Shown here one piece after another: positions 1 to 5,974 of a stretch of 7,059 bases of DNA. Location: the NCBI GenBank assembly GCA_964505035.1, contig CAZDGK010000051.1, forward strand, positions 1-7,059. Reading direction: 5' to 3'. Made by a program: the position numbers and the translations under genes. Below the pieces are notes generated by a model, which ran no database searches, was not told the DNA's origin, and saw nothing but the letters and a program-made list of their open reading frames with translations. The DNA is from CAZDGK01 sp964505035 (GTDB taxonomy: Bacteria > Patescibacteriota > Saccharimonadia > UBA4664). Each line of letters begins with the position of its first letter. Within the stretch, counting starts at the first letter, position 1.

Positions 1-575
1 CTGGGACGATGTGGCAGCTGGTGAAGCAACCAGCCGTAGTAGCTATAGCGGCCAAGCAGCCGTCCGAGCCGGCTGAGCGTGTGGCGGCGTAGGAGCTGGC
101 GGGCTTGTGCCAGTGAGATGAACCAAGCGTCGTCGACCTCGCTGGGCTGCAGGGTAAGGTGCGCTGGTACGGCTGGGAGCTTGAGGAGGTATGAGTGGGT
201 GAAGACGCGCAAGTGGCGGTGATAGCGCGGCCAGCGGTGATGATATGGAGTGGTGCCGAGGGGTGAAAGCTGGCTCTGTTTAGCCGAAATACCGGTCTCC
301 TCGCGCAGCTCGCGAACGGCCGCGGCGGCCGGGGTTTCGCCGGCATTCATGACGCCGCCCACACCGTAGTCGAGCCGGCCGGGGGCGAATATGATGGTGC
401 GAGAGCGTTTCTGGACGAGTACGTGTCCGTCGGCGGTGTAGACCAGGACGTGGACGCTACCAAACGGCAGGCCGTGGCTGGCGGCGTGGTCTAGAGTCGC
501 CTGCTCGCCGGTCGGAGTGCCGTCGGGAGCCAGGATATCGACTGGTTGGTGGCCGGGCTCGATTGGTGGTTTCAT
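1..575 (-). CDS. Nudix hydrolase (3' end cut by window edge)
   Basis: Seen: an open frame from an ATG at 573-575 to the left edge, at least 191 residues, translated by hand from the reverse complement. It holds a perfect Nudix box at residues 74-96 (G-x5-E-x7-REL-x-EE-x-G-I: G74, E80, R88, E89, E92, E93, G95). Known of the family: the box binds Mg2+ or Mn2+ and hydrolyses a nucleoside diphosphate linked to some moiety X. Substrate cannot be read from the box. The layout (about 70 residues before the box, a D/E-rich 'EVDDAWF' segment near 147-152) resembles the YfcD/IPP-isomerase-like Nudix branch; that assignment is tentative. The C-terminus (about 163-191) is rich in Arg and Leu. The start follows the response regulator stop by 3 bases (TAA-ACC-ATG) with no Shine-Dalgarno, so expression probably depends on translational coupling to that gene. 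Cytoplasmic; likely housecleaning of nucleotides or a sugar/isoprenoid diphosphate. Confidence 0.9.
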   Translation of the reverse strand, partial: MKPPIEPGHQPVDILAPDGTPTGEQATLDHAASHGLPFGSVHVLVYTADGHVLVQKRSRTIIFAPGRLDYGVGGVMNAGETPAAAAVRELREETGISAKQSQLSPLGTTPYHHRWPRYHRHLRVFTHSYLLKLPAVPAHLTLQPSEVDDAWFISLAQARQLLRRHTLSRLGRLLGRYSYYGWLLHQLPHRP

Positions 576-578
576 GGT

Positions 579-992
579 TTAGGCGCCGGCCGGGCCGGGT
601 TCTTTGATGCCGAGGTGGAAACGGATGCGGCGCATGACGTCGGTGACGACCGCCTGCGACTTGATCAGGAACTCGTCGGCGCCGAGCTCCTTGGCGCGCT
701 TTTGGTCGGATGGTTGGGATAGAGCAGTCAGGATGATGATCTTGGTGTGAGCGGTGGCTGGGGTATGGCGTAGGATATCGAGGACATCGTAGCCGGAGAT
801 CTTGGGCATCATGATGTCGAGCAGAATGAGGTCAGGACGATAGTCGAGAGCCATTTGGATGGCGTCTTCGCCGTTGGGACAGTGGCGCACGTCGAAATGC
901 TCGGCTTCCATACGGACCTTGTAGGCCTGAGCCAAGGCTAAATCATCCTCGACTAGCAGGATGCGCGGGGGCGTCACTGAGGCTTGTTGCAT
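579..992 (-). CDS. Stand-alone CheY-like response regulator receiver
   Basis: A single receiver domain with no output domain; 137 residues from the ATG at 990-992. An alternative GTG at 1008-1010 would give 143 residues. Counting from that longer form, the acidic pair is D22/D23, the phospho-acceptor is D65 (in LLDIMMPK), the switch threonine is T95 and the conserved lysine is K117. All key residues are present, so it should accept phosphate from a histidine kinase. No kinase is in the window. The short C-terminus (LGIKEPGPAGA) carries no DNA-binding domain, so it probably acts by protein contact. I prefer the ATG because neither start has a good Shine-Dalgarno, the receiver fold begins just after it, and a TATAGT element lies 6 bases upstream of it, which would make the mRNA leaderless. 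It is followed at 3 bases by the Nudix gene. Role unknown; pilus, motility or stress control are possible but not shown here. Confidence 0.93.
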   Translation of the reverse strand: MQQASVTPPRILLVEDDLALAQAYKVRMEAEHFDVRHCPNGEDAIQMALDYRPDLILLDIMMPKISGYDVLDILRHTPATAHTKIIILTALSQPSDQKRAKELGADEFLIKSQAVVTDVMRRIRFHLGIKEPGPAGA

Positions 993-998
993 GACCCT

Positions 999-1004
999 AC
1001 TATA
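999..1004 (-). promoter_or_regulatory. Possible -10 element, leaderless start of response regulator
   Basis: On the minus strand TATAGT (5 of 6 to TATAAT) is followed by six bases and then the ATG at 992. The expected transcription start falls on the A of the ATG. No convincing -35 box is found at 16-18 bases upstream. The regulator could therefore be read from this weak promoter, by read-through from pyrG (46 bases upstream), or both. Confidence 0.35.
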
Positions 1005-1038
1005 CAACACTTATGCTTGATGGCGCATCCGAGTGATC

Positions 1039-2688
1039 CTAACGGCGTGCCCGGGCCGGCTGCCTGGTGGCGGTGCGGGCTTGATGGGCCAGGCTGGCCT
1101 GGACGAAGGCGTCGAACATGGGATGCGGCCGGTTGGGGCGGGACTTGAACTCGGGGTGGAACTGGCTGGCCATAAAGAACGGATGGTTGATGGCCTCGAT
1201 CATTTCGACGAGGCGGCCATCTGGGCTGGCACCCACGGCCTTGATGCCCCAGGCTTCGTATTGGGGACGGTAGTCGTTGTTGCACTCGTAGCGGTGGCGG
1301 TGGCGCTCGGTGATCTTGGTGGCGTTGTAGGCCTTGGCGGCCTTGGAGCCCTTGGTGATGACGCAGGGGTAATCGCCAAGCCGCATGGTGCCGCCGGTGT
1401 TTTCTTTGCCACGCTGACTCGCCATGGTGCTGATGACCTGATGCCGGGCGCGAGGGTTGAGTTCCTCGGTGGTGGCATCCTTGAGGCCGGCGTTGCGAGC
1501 GGCCGCGATGACGCCCATTTGCAGCCCGAGGCAGAGGCCGAGATATGGCAGGTCGGTGGTGAGCGCATACTGGGCGGCTTTGATTTTGCCTTCGAGGCCG
1601 CGGGTGCCAAAGCCACCGGGTACCACAATGCCATCGACGCCTTCGAGCGCCTCGGCGACGCGCTGACCCTTCTCGATGGCCTCGGCGTCAACCCACTTGA
1701 TGGTGAGACTGGCGTCGTGGGTCCAGCCAGCAGCGCGCAGGGCCTCAAACACGCACATGTAGGTGTCTTGATTGTCCATGTACTTGGCGACGATGCCAAT
1801 GGCGAGGTGATGGCGGTGATCCGATAGGACATGATCGACGAGACGGCGCCATTCGCCTAGCTCGGGCTTGGCGGTCTTGAGGCCGAGTTGCTTGCAGAGC
1901 ACGCCGGCAATGCCGGTTTCCTCGAGCGTGAGTGGTACTTGGTAAATGCTCGGGGCATTGGGGAGCAGGGCGATGGCTGTCTCGGGCAGGCCACTAAACA
2001 AGCTGAGCTTGGCACGAGCGCTGGCGGGGGCCGCGGTCTCACTGCGGGCTACGATGACCGTGGGGGTGATACCGAGCCCGCGCAGGTCGCGGACTGAGTT
2101 CTGGGCCGGTTTGGTCTTGGTCTCGCCACTTGCTCCCAGATATGGCATGTAGACCACATGGACGTAGGCGCAGTTTTCGAGGCCAACTCGCATGCCGAGC
2201 TCGCGAATGGCTTCGATAAAGCTCAGACTTTCCATGTCCCCGACTGTGCCGCCGATTTCGACAATGTGCACGTCGAAGCCGGCGCCGGCCTCCACGATGT
2301 ACTGCTGAATGGCGGCGGTGAGGTGCGGGATGATCTGTACATCCTCGCCAGCGTACTTGCCGGCTCGCTCGTCATCGATGACCTTGCGCAGGACGCGGCC
2401 ACTCATGACCGAGCTGGAGCTGGTGAGTTCCTGGTCGATGAAACGCTCGTAGTGCCCGAGGTCGAGGTCGGTTTCGGCGCCATCCTTGGTGACAAAACAC
2501 TCACCGTGCTCGCGGGGATTTAAAGTACCCGCATCTACATTGAGATACGGGTCGCATTTCTGGAGATTAACATTGAGGCCGCGGGCTTTGAGGAGGTTGG
2601 CGATTGAGGCGGCGGTGATGCCTTTGCCGAGTCCGGACAGGACGCCTCCTGTGACAAACACATATTTTGTTTTGTGATCGGTTTTCAC
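1039..2688 (-). CDS. pyrG: CTP synthase (glutamine-hydrolysing)
   Basis: Makes CTP from UTP, ATP and glutamine, the last step of pyrimidine nucleotide supply; cytoplasmic and active as a tetramer. The protein has 549 residues, the usual length (about 535-550). The N-terminal synthetase domain (about 1-270) shows the P-loop region V12-TGGVLSGLGKG-23 and the UTP/Mg-binding stretch KCDPYLNVDAGTLNP (44-58) with HGE at 61-63. The glutamine amidotransferase domain (about 295-535) shows the oxyanion-hole region PGGFGTRG (357-364), the nucleophile C386 in GLCLGLQ, RHRYE at 464-468, and the H511/E513 pair in QFHPEF. Everything needed for activity is present. The start is GTG (2686-2688), preceded by AAGGAG at a spacing of about 10 bases. 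The last dozen residues form an Arg-rich tail. It is divergent from the small plus-strand gene; a candidate promoter and a leader hairpin lie in the 202-base gap. In reduced genomes this gene often stays when the rest of pyrimidine synthesis is lost (established for CPR in general, not tested here). Confidence 0.98.
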   Translation of the reverse strand: MKTDHKTKYVFVTGGVLSGLGKGITAASIANLLKARGLNVNLQKCDPYLNVDAGTLNPREHGECFVTKDGAETDLDLGHYERFIDQELTSSSSVMSGRVLRKVIDDERAGKYAGEDVQIIPHLTAAIQQYIVEAGAGFDVHIVEIGGTVGDMESLSFIEAIRELGMRVGLENCAYVHVVYMPYLGASGETKTKPAQNSVRDLRGLGITPTVIVARSETAAPASARAKLSLFSGLPETAIALLPNAPSIYQVPLTLEETGIAGVLCKQLGLKTAKPELGEWRRLVDHVLSDHRHHLAIGIVAKYMDNQDTYMCVFEALRAAGWTHDASLTIKWVDAEAIEKGQRVAEALEGVDGIVVPGGFGTRGLEGKIKAAQYALTTDLPYLGLCLGLQMGVIAAARNAGLKDATTEELNPRARHQVISTMASQRGKENTGGTMRLGDYPCVITKGSKAAKAYNATKITERHRHRYECNNDYRPQYEAWGIKAVGASPDGRLVEMIEAINHPFFMASQFHPEFKSRPNRPHPMFDAFVQASLAHQARTATRQPARARR

Positions 2689-2720
2689 CCTCTAATTTCT
2701 CCTTATTTTACACACCTAAC

Positions 2721-2747
2721 CCAGCTTCCCACCACACCGGGAGCTGG
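2721..2747 (-). other. Hairpin in the pyrG leader / divergent intergenic region
   Basis: Nine base pairs with one bulged base: CCAGCTTCCC (2721-2730) against GGGAGCTGG (2739-2747), loop of eight bases. An outer ACAC/GTGT pair (2712-2715 with 2751-2754) may extend it. No T-run follows on either strand, so it is not an intrinsic terminator. It lies between the candidate pyrG promoter and the pyrG ribosome binding site, so in the transcript it would be a 5' UTR structure. On the minus strand its left side carries CUCC, which could also pair with the GGAG of the pyrG Shine-Dalgarno. A DNA operator is the alternative reading. Confidence 0.5.
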
Positions 2748-2774
2748 AGCGTGTCCTCACTACTAATGCTTAGG

Positions 2775-2803
2775 ATGATACGCCGGTGGTTTGTGGTGTG
2801 CAA
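2775..2803 (-). promoter_or_regulatory. Candidate pyrG promoter
   Basis: On the minus strand, -35 TTGCAC (2798-2803), 17-base spacer, -10 TATCAT (2775-2780, 5 of 6 to consensus). Transcription would begin near 2768 and give a leader of about 80 bases that holds the hairpin at 2721-2747. A rival element, an extended -10 TGA-TATAAG at about 2823-2831, would give a longer leader; a TAAAAT just upstream of the ribosome binding site seems too close to the start. Confidence 0.45.
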
Positions 2804-2819
2804 GTGTGATTACCTAGAG

Positions 2820-2848
2820 TTGCTTATATCAATTAAATGTGTTATCGT
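2820..2848 (+). promoter_or_regulatory. Candidate promoter of the small plus-strand gene
   Basis: TTGCTT (2820-2825), 17-base spacer, TATCGT (2843-2848) preceded by a TGT extended -10 (2840-2842). The region is markedly more AT-rich than the rest of the window. Predicted start near 2855 gives a leader of about 36 bases. Each hexamer is imperfect (3 and 4 of 6), but the spacing, the extended -10 and the position support it. Confidence 0.45.
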
Positions 2849-2890
2849 ATCCTTTGACTGAAACCGTCGATCTCACCAATTGGAGATGAG

Positions 2891-3388
2891 ATGCAAAGAA
2901 TCAAGTCATACCTTCGCGATCCCGCTACGCTCCCTCGATGGATGGTTGCGGGGGTGGTGTTGGTTGCGATGGTGCTGGCTGCACTGACTGGCGCAAGCAT
3001 TGAGGCAAGCCATGCGCAAGCGCCGGCTGCCGCCCCGATGCCCACGCCGTCGGCCACGCCGTCGCGCTTCACGGGTGATCCGCTCGTGCGGATCGATACT
3101 ATTTACCACTGTGCCAAGCCCTTGCTGGAGCTGCGGCAGACGTCGCGCAGCTATGTGGAGCAAGACGGTTACCGGTTCGCGACGTACTTCCTGCCGAATT
3201 CCTCGACCATGCACGTGGAGTACATCAACGAGGGTCGGCCGGTGTACGCGTTCTTCACGGTATCCGACGGGAAGACACTGCCGGCGTCCTACCGGGTGCC
3301 CGATCCCTACCAGTCTGTGATCGACGTGAACATCGAGGCGCCCTACGACTGGATGTTCGCCTGCGTCGGCCCCCGGCGGGCCGGTTAG
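2891..3388 (+). CDS. Small membrane-anchored or secreted protein, unknown family
   Basis: 165 residues, the only clear gene on the plus strand. I do not recognise the family. The start ATG is supported by GGAG at 2882-2885, five bases upstream. Residues 1-16 are basic (MQRIKSYLRD...R16), followed by a hydrophobic segment at about 17-35 (WMVAGVVLVAMVLAALTG), then an Ala/Pro/Ser/Thr linker (about 40-58). The shape is a signal anchor or signal peptide, with AHA-type cleavage possible near 41-43 (S40-H-A-Q). Residues 60-160 form a compact, aromatic-rich domain with only two cysteines, C74 and C158, at its two ends; a disulfide closing the domain is plausible outside the cytoplasm. No catalytic motif, lipobox or sortase signal was seen. 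It carries its own promoter and a strong terminator and is flanked by genes of opposite direction, so it is a one-gene unit. Codon choice looks like its neighbours. A surface or host-contact role would be a guess. A 167-codon frame on the opposite strand is a shadow. Confidence 0.85.
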   Translation: MQRIKSYLRDPATLPRWMVAGVVLVAMVLAALTGASIEASHAQAPAAAPMPTPSATPSRFTGDPLVRIDTIYHCAKPLLELRQTSRSYVEQDGYRFATYFLPNSSTMHVEYINEGRPVYAFFTVSDGKTLPASYRVPDPYQSVIDVNIEAPYDWMFACVGPRRAG

Positions 3389-3410
3389 TTTGCAGAAGGT
3401 GCCGCCCAAC

Positions 3411-3443
3411 GTCCCGGCCAGGAAACTGGCCGGGACACTTTTT
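3411..3443 (+). terminator. Intrinsic terminator after the small plus-strand gene
   Basis: Perfect 11-bp stem GTCCCGGCCAG (3411-3421) / CTGGCCGGGAC (3426-3436) with a GAAA (GNRA) tetraloop, followed by ACTTTTT (3437-3443). It begins 22 bases after the stop codon. The T-run is present only in the plus-strand direction, so it terminates the plus-strand gene; the minus-strand operon would meet the same hairpin without a T-run. Confidence 0.93.
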
Positions 3444-3451
3444 GTGGCGGG

Positions 3452-3547
3452 CTAGTGATGACTTTTGATTTTGGCGATTAGGGCGGTCGTTGAGTGGGTG
3501 GCGTGGCGCTGGCGCAGGCCGGCTAGCTCCTGATAGGCGACAATCAT
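3452..3547 (-). CDS. Possible 31-residue ORF downstream of ctpA
   Basis: An ATG at 3545-3547, four bases after the ctpA TAG, opens a frame of 31 codons ending in TAG at 3452-3454. The peptide starts MIVAYQELAGLRQRH and ends AKIKSHH: basic, probably helical, with no signal or membrane segment. No family recognised. The bases around the start, AGGCCCATG, are identical to those around the ctpA start (4731-4739), which mildly supports translation. It would be co-transcribed with ctpA. It ends just before the terminator of the opposing gene. It may be a genuine small protein, a remnant of a longer gene, or chance. Confidence 0.33.
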   Translation of the reverse strand: MIVAYQELAGLRQRHATHSTTALIAKIKSHH

Positions 3548-3551
3548 GGGC

Positions 3552-4733
3552 CTATTTTAGCAGTTCGAGCGCCTTGTCGAGCTGAGGATCACGGTCGGCA
3601 TTGTAGTCGGCGTCGGTGAGCTTGACCTCGACATCGGGCTTGATTCCCTCCTTGTCGATGTTGACGCCGCCGGGCGTGTACCAGTGCGCGATGGTGACTT
3701 TGAGCTCGGCGCCGCCCGATAGCTCCTTGATATCCTGGACGCTACCCTTGCCAAAGCTTTGTTCGCCGACGAGCTGTGCAATGTGATGGTCGTGTAGGGC
3801 GCCGGCCACGATCTCGCTGGCCGAGGCTGAGCCGCCATTGATGAGCACGATGGTGGGCAGCCCGATGAGCTGGCCGCCGCTCGTGGCATTGTCCTTGTCG
3901 CGGGTTTGGCCGCCGGTGCGCTCCTCCAGGACGAGTTGGCCGGCCGGCAGGAACTCGCTGGCGACACTAATGCCGGCCGACAGGTAGCCGCCGCCGTTGT
4001 CGCGCAGGTCGAGGATGACTTTCTTGGCGCCCTGGGCCTTGAGCTGAGTGGCAGCCTTGTCGACGAGGTCGGCGGTGTCGGGGCCGAAGCGGCTGATCTC
4101 AATGTAGCCGACATCGCCGTTTTTGAGGCTAGATTTGACGCTGGGGGTGGTGATGTCATCGCGGGTGATGGTGACGTCAAAGGGGTCTGGGGTGCCGGAG
4201 CGCATGATCTTGAGCGTGACTTTGGTGTCCTTGGGGCCGCGGATTTTGTTGACCGCGACACTGACACTCATGTTGGTGGTGTCCTCGCCGTTGATCCGGG
4301 CGATGATGTCGCCGGCCCGTAGTCCGGCCTTGGCGGCTGGTGAGTCATCAATTGGAGAGATGACGCTGAGCAGATTGTTCTTGATGCCGATTTCGGCGCC
4401 GATGCCGGTGAGGTGGCCGTCGAGGTCGTCATTGAGGGCCTTGGCTTCGTCGGCCGTGAGGTAGACGGTGTAGGGATCGCCACCGGCGGCTACGAGGCCC
4501 TTGCGTGCACCGTCGAGGGCGGCCTGGGCGCTAAGCTTGCCGTCAAAGTTGCGCTGCATGAGCCCGTAGAGATCGCCCAGGCTGGAGTAGTTGAGGCTGT
4601 CGGTGCCTTGGCCGAGCACTAGGCTGCCGATGCTGCCGTGCCAGAGATTACCGGCGGAAAATGAGGCGAGGGCGATGACGGTGGCTCCGGTGAGGAACAC
4701 GGGCAGATTCAGCTCGATTTTTTTCAAGCGCAT
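3552..4733 (-). CDS. ctpA: S41 C-terminal processing protease with PDZ domain (CtpA-like)
   Basis: A serine/lysine protease of the tail-specific (CtpA/Prc) family that acts outside the cytoplasmic membrane. 393 residues. In order: short basic N-terminus and one hydrophobic segment (about 8-28), a signal anchor or uncleaved signal peptide; a small helical region (about 45-100) with the GDPYTVYL motif; a PDZ domain (about 105-185) with the GIGAEIG and LRAGDIIARING motifs; then the S41 core. Expected catalytic residues are S304 in GGSASASEIVAG and K329 in GEQSFGKGSVQ, 25 residues apart as in Prc and plant CtpA, with Q333 as the third residue. LDLRDNGGG (241-249) is the usual core strand. The protein is complete. 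ATG start (4731-4733), weak AAAGG ribosome binding site, 18 bases after the CHAP hydrolase stop, with no promoter between, so it is co-transcribed with that gene. Known relatives degrade or process envelope proteins, including wall hydrolases; control of the neighbouring hydrolase is my inference. Confidence 0.96.
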   Translation of the reverse strand: MRLKKIELNLPVFLTGATVIALASFSAGNLWHGSIGSLVLGQGTDSLNYSSLGDLYGLMQRNFDGKLSAQAALDGARKGLVAAGGDPYTVYLTADEAKALNDDLDGHLTGIGAEIGIKNNLLSVISPIDDSPAAKAGLRAGDIIARINGEDTTNMSVSVAVNKIRGPKDTKVTLKIMRSGTPDPFDVTITRDDITTPSVKSSLKNGDVGYIEISRFGPDTADLVDKAATQLKAQGAKKVILDLRDNGGGYLSAGISVASEFLPAGQLVLEERTGGQTRDKDNATSGGQLIGLPTIVLINGGSASASEIVAGALHDHHIAQLVGEQSFGKGSVQDIKELSGGAELKVTIAHWYTPGGVNIDKEGIKPDVEVKLTDADYNADRDPQLDKALELLK

Positions 4734-4751
4734 GGGCCTTTCATTAGGGTC

Positions 4752-5858
4752 TTAAAAATGGAGGAAATACAATCCGCTGGCCGGGATGATCATTTCGCTG
4801 TACTCTCCCCGGTTGCCGTAGTTGAACTGGCTGACGTGGACCCGGCCGTCGTTCAGGACGGACTCCACATACATGGCATGGCCGTAAGGGCCGGCGAGCG
4901 AGATGGCGACATCACCAACGCGCGGCGTGCCACTGACGGGGATGCCGGAGGCGCGGGCGTTGTCGACCCACTGGTTGGCATTGCCGTGGCCACCCCAGTA
5001 TGGCATGCGCCGGCCGGATACGGCGACCTTAAACGCGGCATACGACACGCACTCGCGGTTGAACATGCCCCAGTTGTCGATGATGGTGTCCTGACCGGCG
5101 TTGCACCAGCGCGCCGGGTAGCCTCCGCCACAGCTGCCGGAGGCGAAGAGGTTGCTGCCGAACTGGGCAGCCAGCGCGGCAGCCTGCTGGGCCTTGAGCG
5201 AGCTGATCTGGGCATTGCTGTTGCGGACTTGGGCGTCGGCGGCCGCGGCGTTTTGCTGCGCCAGCGCTAGCAGGGCGCTGACCTGCGCCTGGCTAGCGGC
5301 CAGCTGGGCGCGCTGATCGGCGGCGTCGGCGATCAGCTTGGTGAGCTGAGCCTGCTGGTCGTCGAGCGATTTCTTGAGAGCCACGATCTCGGCCAGAGCG
5401 TTCTCGATCTTGTCCTTGACCTTGTCGCGGTACTGCTGCGCGTCAAAGAAAGCACTGAGATTGTTGCTCGATGCCAGCATTTCCAACGGGGTGATGTTGG
5501 AGTCGAGGTACTGGGTCTTGATGTTCTCGCTGAGAATGGCTTTTTGGCTGGCCATCTGAACGGTGGCGTCGGCGATTTGTGCCTGTACTTTGGCCGATTT
5601 GGCGGTGTTGATGTCGATTTGGGTTTGCATGTACGCGATCTGCGCGTTCAAGCTATTAACCTGGGCTTGGTACCCGTCGGCCTGCTGATGTGCGGCGGCC
5701 GCGGCGGATTGTTGCGCGGCGGCTTGTTGCTTGAGTGCGTTGATCTGTACGTCGAAGCTGTCAGCCAGCGTGGATGCTGGGAGCATAAAAGCCGCCACCA
5801 CTGCGATGATTACCGGCAGGGTGCGGCGCTTCAGGCGATAAGATGTAACGATACGAAT
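4752..5858 (-). CDS. Secreted coiled-coil CHAP peptidoglycan hydrolase (PcsB-like), ATT start proposed
   Basis: A predicted wall hydrolase. From the first conventional start (GTG, 5799-5801) it has 349 residues but a truncated signal peptide. Reading the frame further upstream adds 19 residues and gives a full signal peptide: basic n-region with RLKRR, hydrophobic core LPVIIAVVAAFML, and a likely cut after STLA before DSFD. No ATG, GTG or TTG exists in frame before the TGA at 5883-5885; ATT at 5856-5858 has GGAGGGG (5867-5873) upstream, so I propose ATT and 368 residues. The following numbers use the 349-residue form. Residues 16-215 are Ala/Gln-rich coiled coil. The CHAP domain (about 224-349) has the likely catalytic C251 (NRECVSY), H308 (YGHAMYVE) and N327 (SQFNYG); C224 and C233 may form a disulfide. 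The architecture equals PcsB, which FtsEX activates during division. ftsX lies immediately upstream, ctpA downstream. It has its own strong promoter. Confidence 0.93.
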   Translation of the reverse strand: MRIVTSYRLKRRTLPVIIAVVAAFMLPASTLADSFDVQINALKQQAAAQQSAAAAAHQQADGYQAQVNSLNAQIAYMQTQIDINTAKSAKVQAQIADATVQMASQKAILSENIKTQYLDSNITPLEMLASSNNLSAFFDAQQYRDKVKDKIENALAEIVALKKSLDDQQAQLTKLIADAADQRAQLAASQAQVSALLALAQQNAAAADAQVRNSNAQISSLKAQQAAALAAQFGSNLFASGSCGGGYPARWCNAGQDTIIDNWGMFNRECVSYAAFKVAVSGRRMPYWGGHGNANQWVDNARASGIPVSGTPRVGDVAISLAGPYGHAMYVESVLNDGRVHVSQFNYGNRGEYSEMIIPASGLYFLHF

Positions 5859-5873
5859 GGTTGTTGCCCCTCC
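5856..5873 (-). promoter_or_regulatory. Ribosome binding site deciding an ATT start
   Basis: On the minus strand GGAGGGG (5867-5873) is followed by eight bases and ATT (5856-5858); from the end of the GGAGG core the spacing is ten. The nearest ATG (5884-5886) lies in another frame, inside the -10 box, and so should not be in the transcript. The GTG at 5799-5801 has no ribosome binding site. Confidence 0.6.
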
Positions 5874-5884
5874 AAGGTACTTTC

Positions 5885-5913
5885 ATATTAAGGGGCAGCG
5901 TTTTATCTGTCAA
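5885..5913 (-). promoter_or_regulatory. Strong sigma70-type promoter of the CHAP hydrolase - ctpA operon
   Basis: On the minus strand, consensus -35 TTGACA (5908-5913), 17-base spacer, -10 TAATAT (5885-5890). The predicted start is near 5878, giving a leader of about 20 bases that contains the GGAGGGG site. It sits in the 116-base gap after ftsX and lets the hydrolase and protease be expressed independently of ftsEX. No terminator was found between ftsX and this promoter, so read-through from ftsEX may add to expression. Confidence 0.8.
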
Positions 5914-5974
5914 ACTGGTTACGGCTATTGACACGATCGGAAGCGAGATGGGCTGGCGACTATCCGTGATTTGG

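Noticed and set aside
1033..1827. 264-codon plus-strand open frame
   Set aside because: It lies fully antisense to pyrG; its Gly/Val/Ala-rich translation is typical of a GC-rich shadow frame, and pyrG has every family motif.
2870..2892. Pairing of ATCTCA (2870-2875) with the start region of the small gene
   Set aside because: Six base pairs around a CCAATTGG palindrome could hide the start codon, but the helix is weak and AT-rich; not enough to claim regulation.
2906..3409. 167-codon minus-strand open frame
   Set aside because: Antisense to the small plus-strand gene. It has no ribosome binding site or plausible domain, is rich in Arg/His/Gly, and overlaps the opposite terminator region, while the plus frame has a ribosome binding site and signal anchor.
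4724..4744. Six-codon mini-ORF overlapping the ctpA start
   Set aside because: An ATG at 4742-4744 opens a frame of six codons ending just inside ctpA. It has no ribosome binding site and is short enough to be chance.
5884..5886. ATG as start of a frame overlapping the CHAP hydrolase
   Set aside because: It lies partly in the -10 box upstream of the predicted transcript start, is in another frame, and gives a short peptide with no signal sequence that stops early in the hydrolase gene.
5928..5933. Plus-strand TTGACA between ftsX and the CHAP gene
   Set aside because: No -10 box at suitable spacing and no plus-strand gene downstream.
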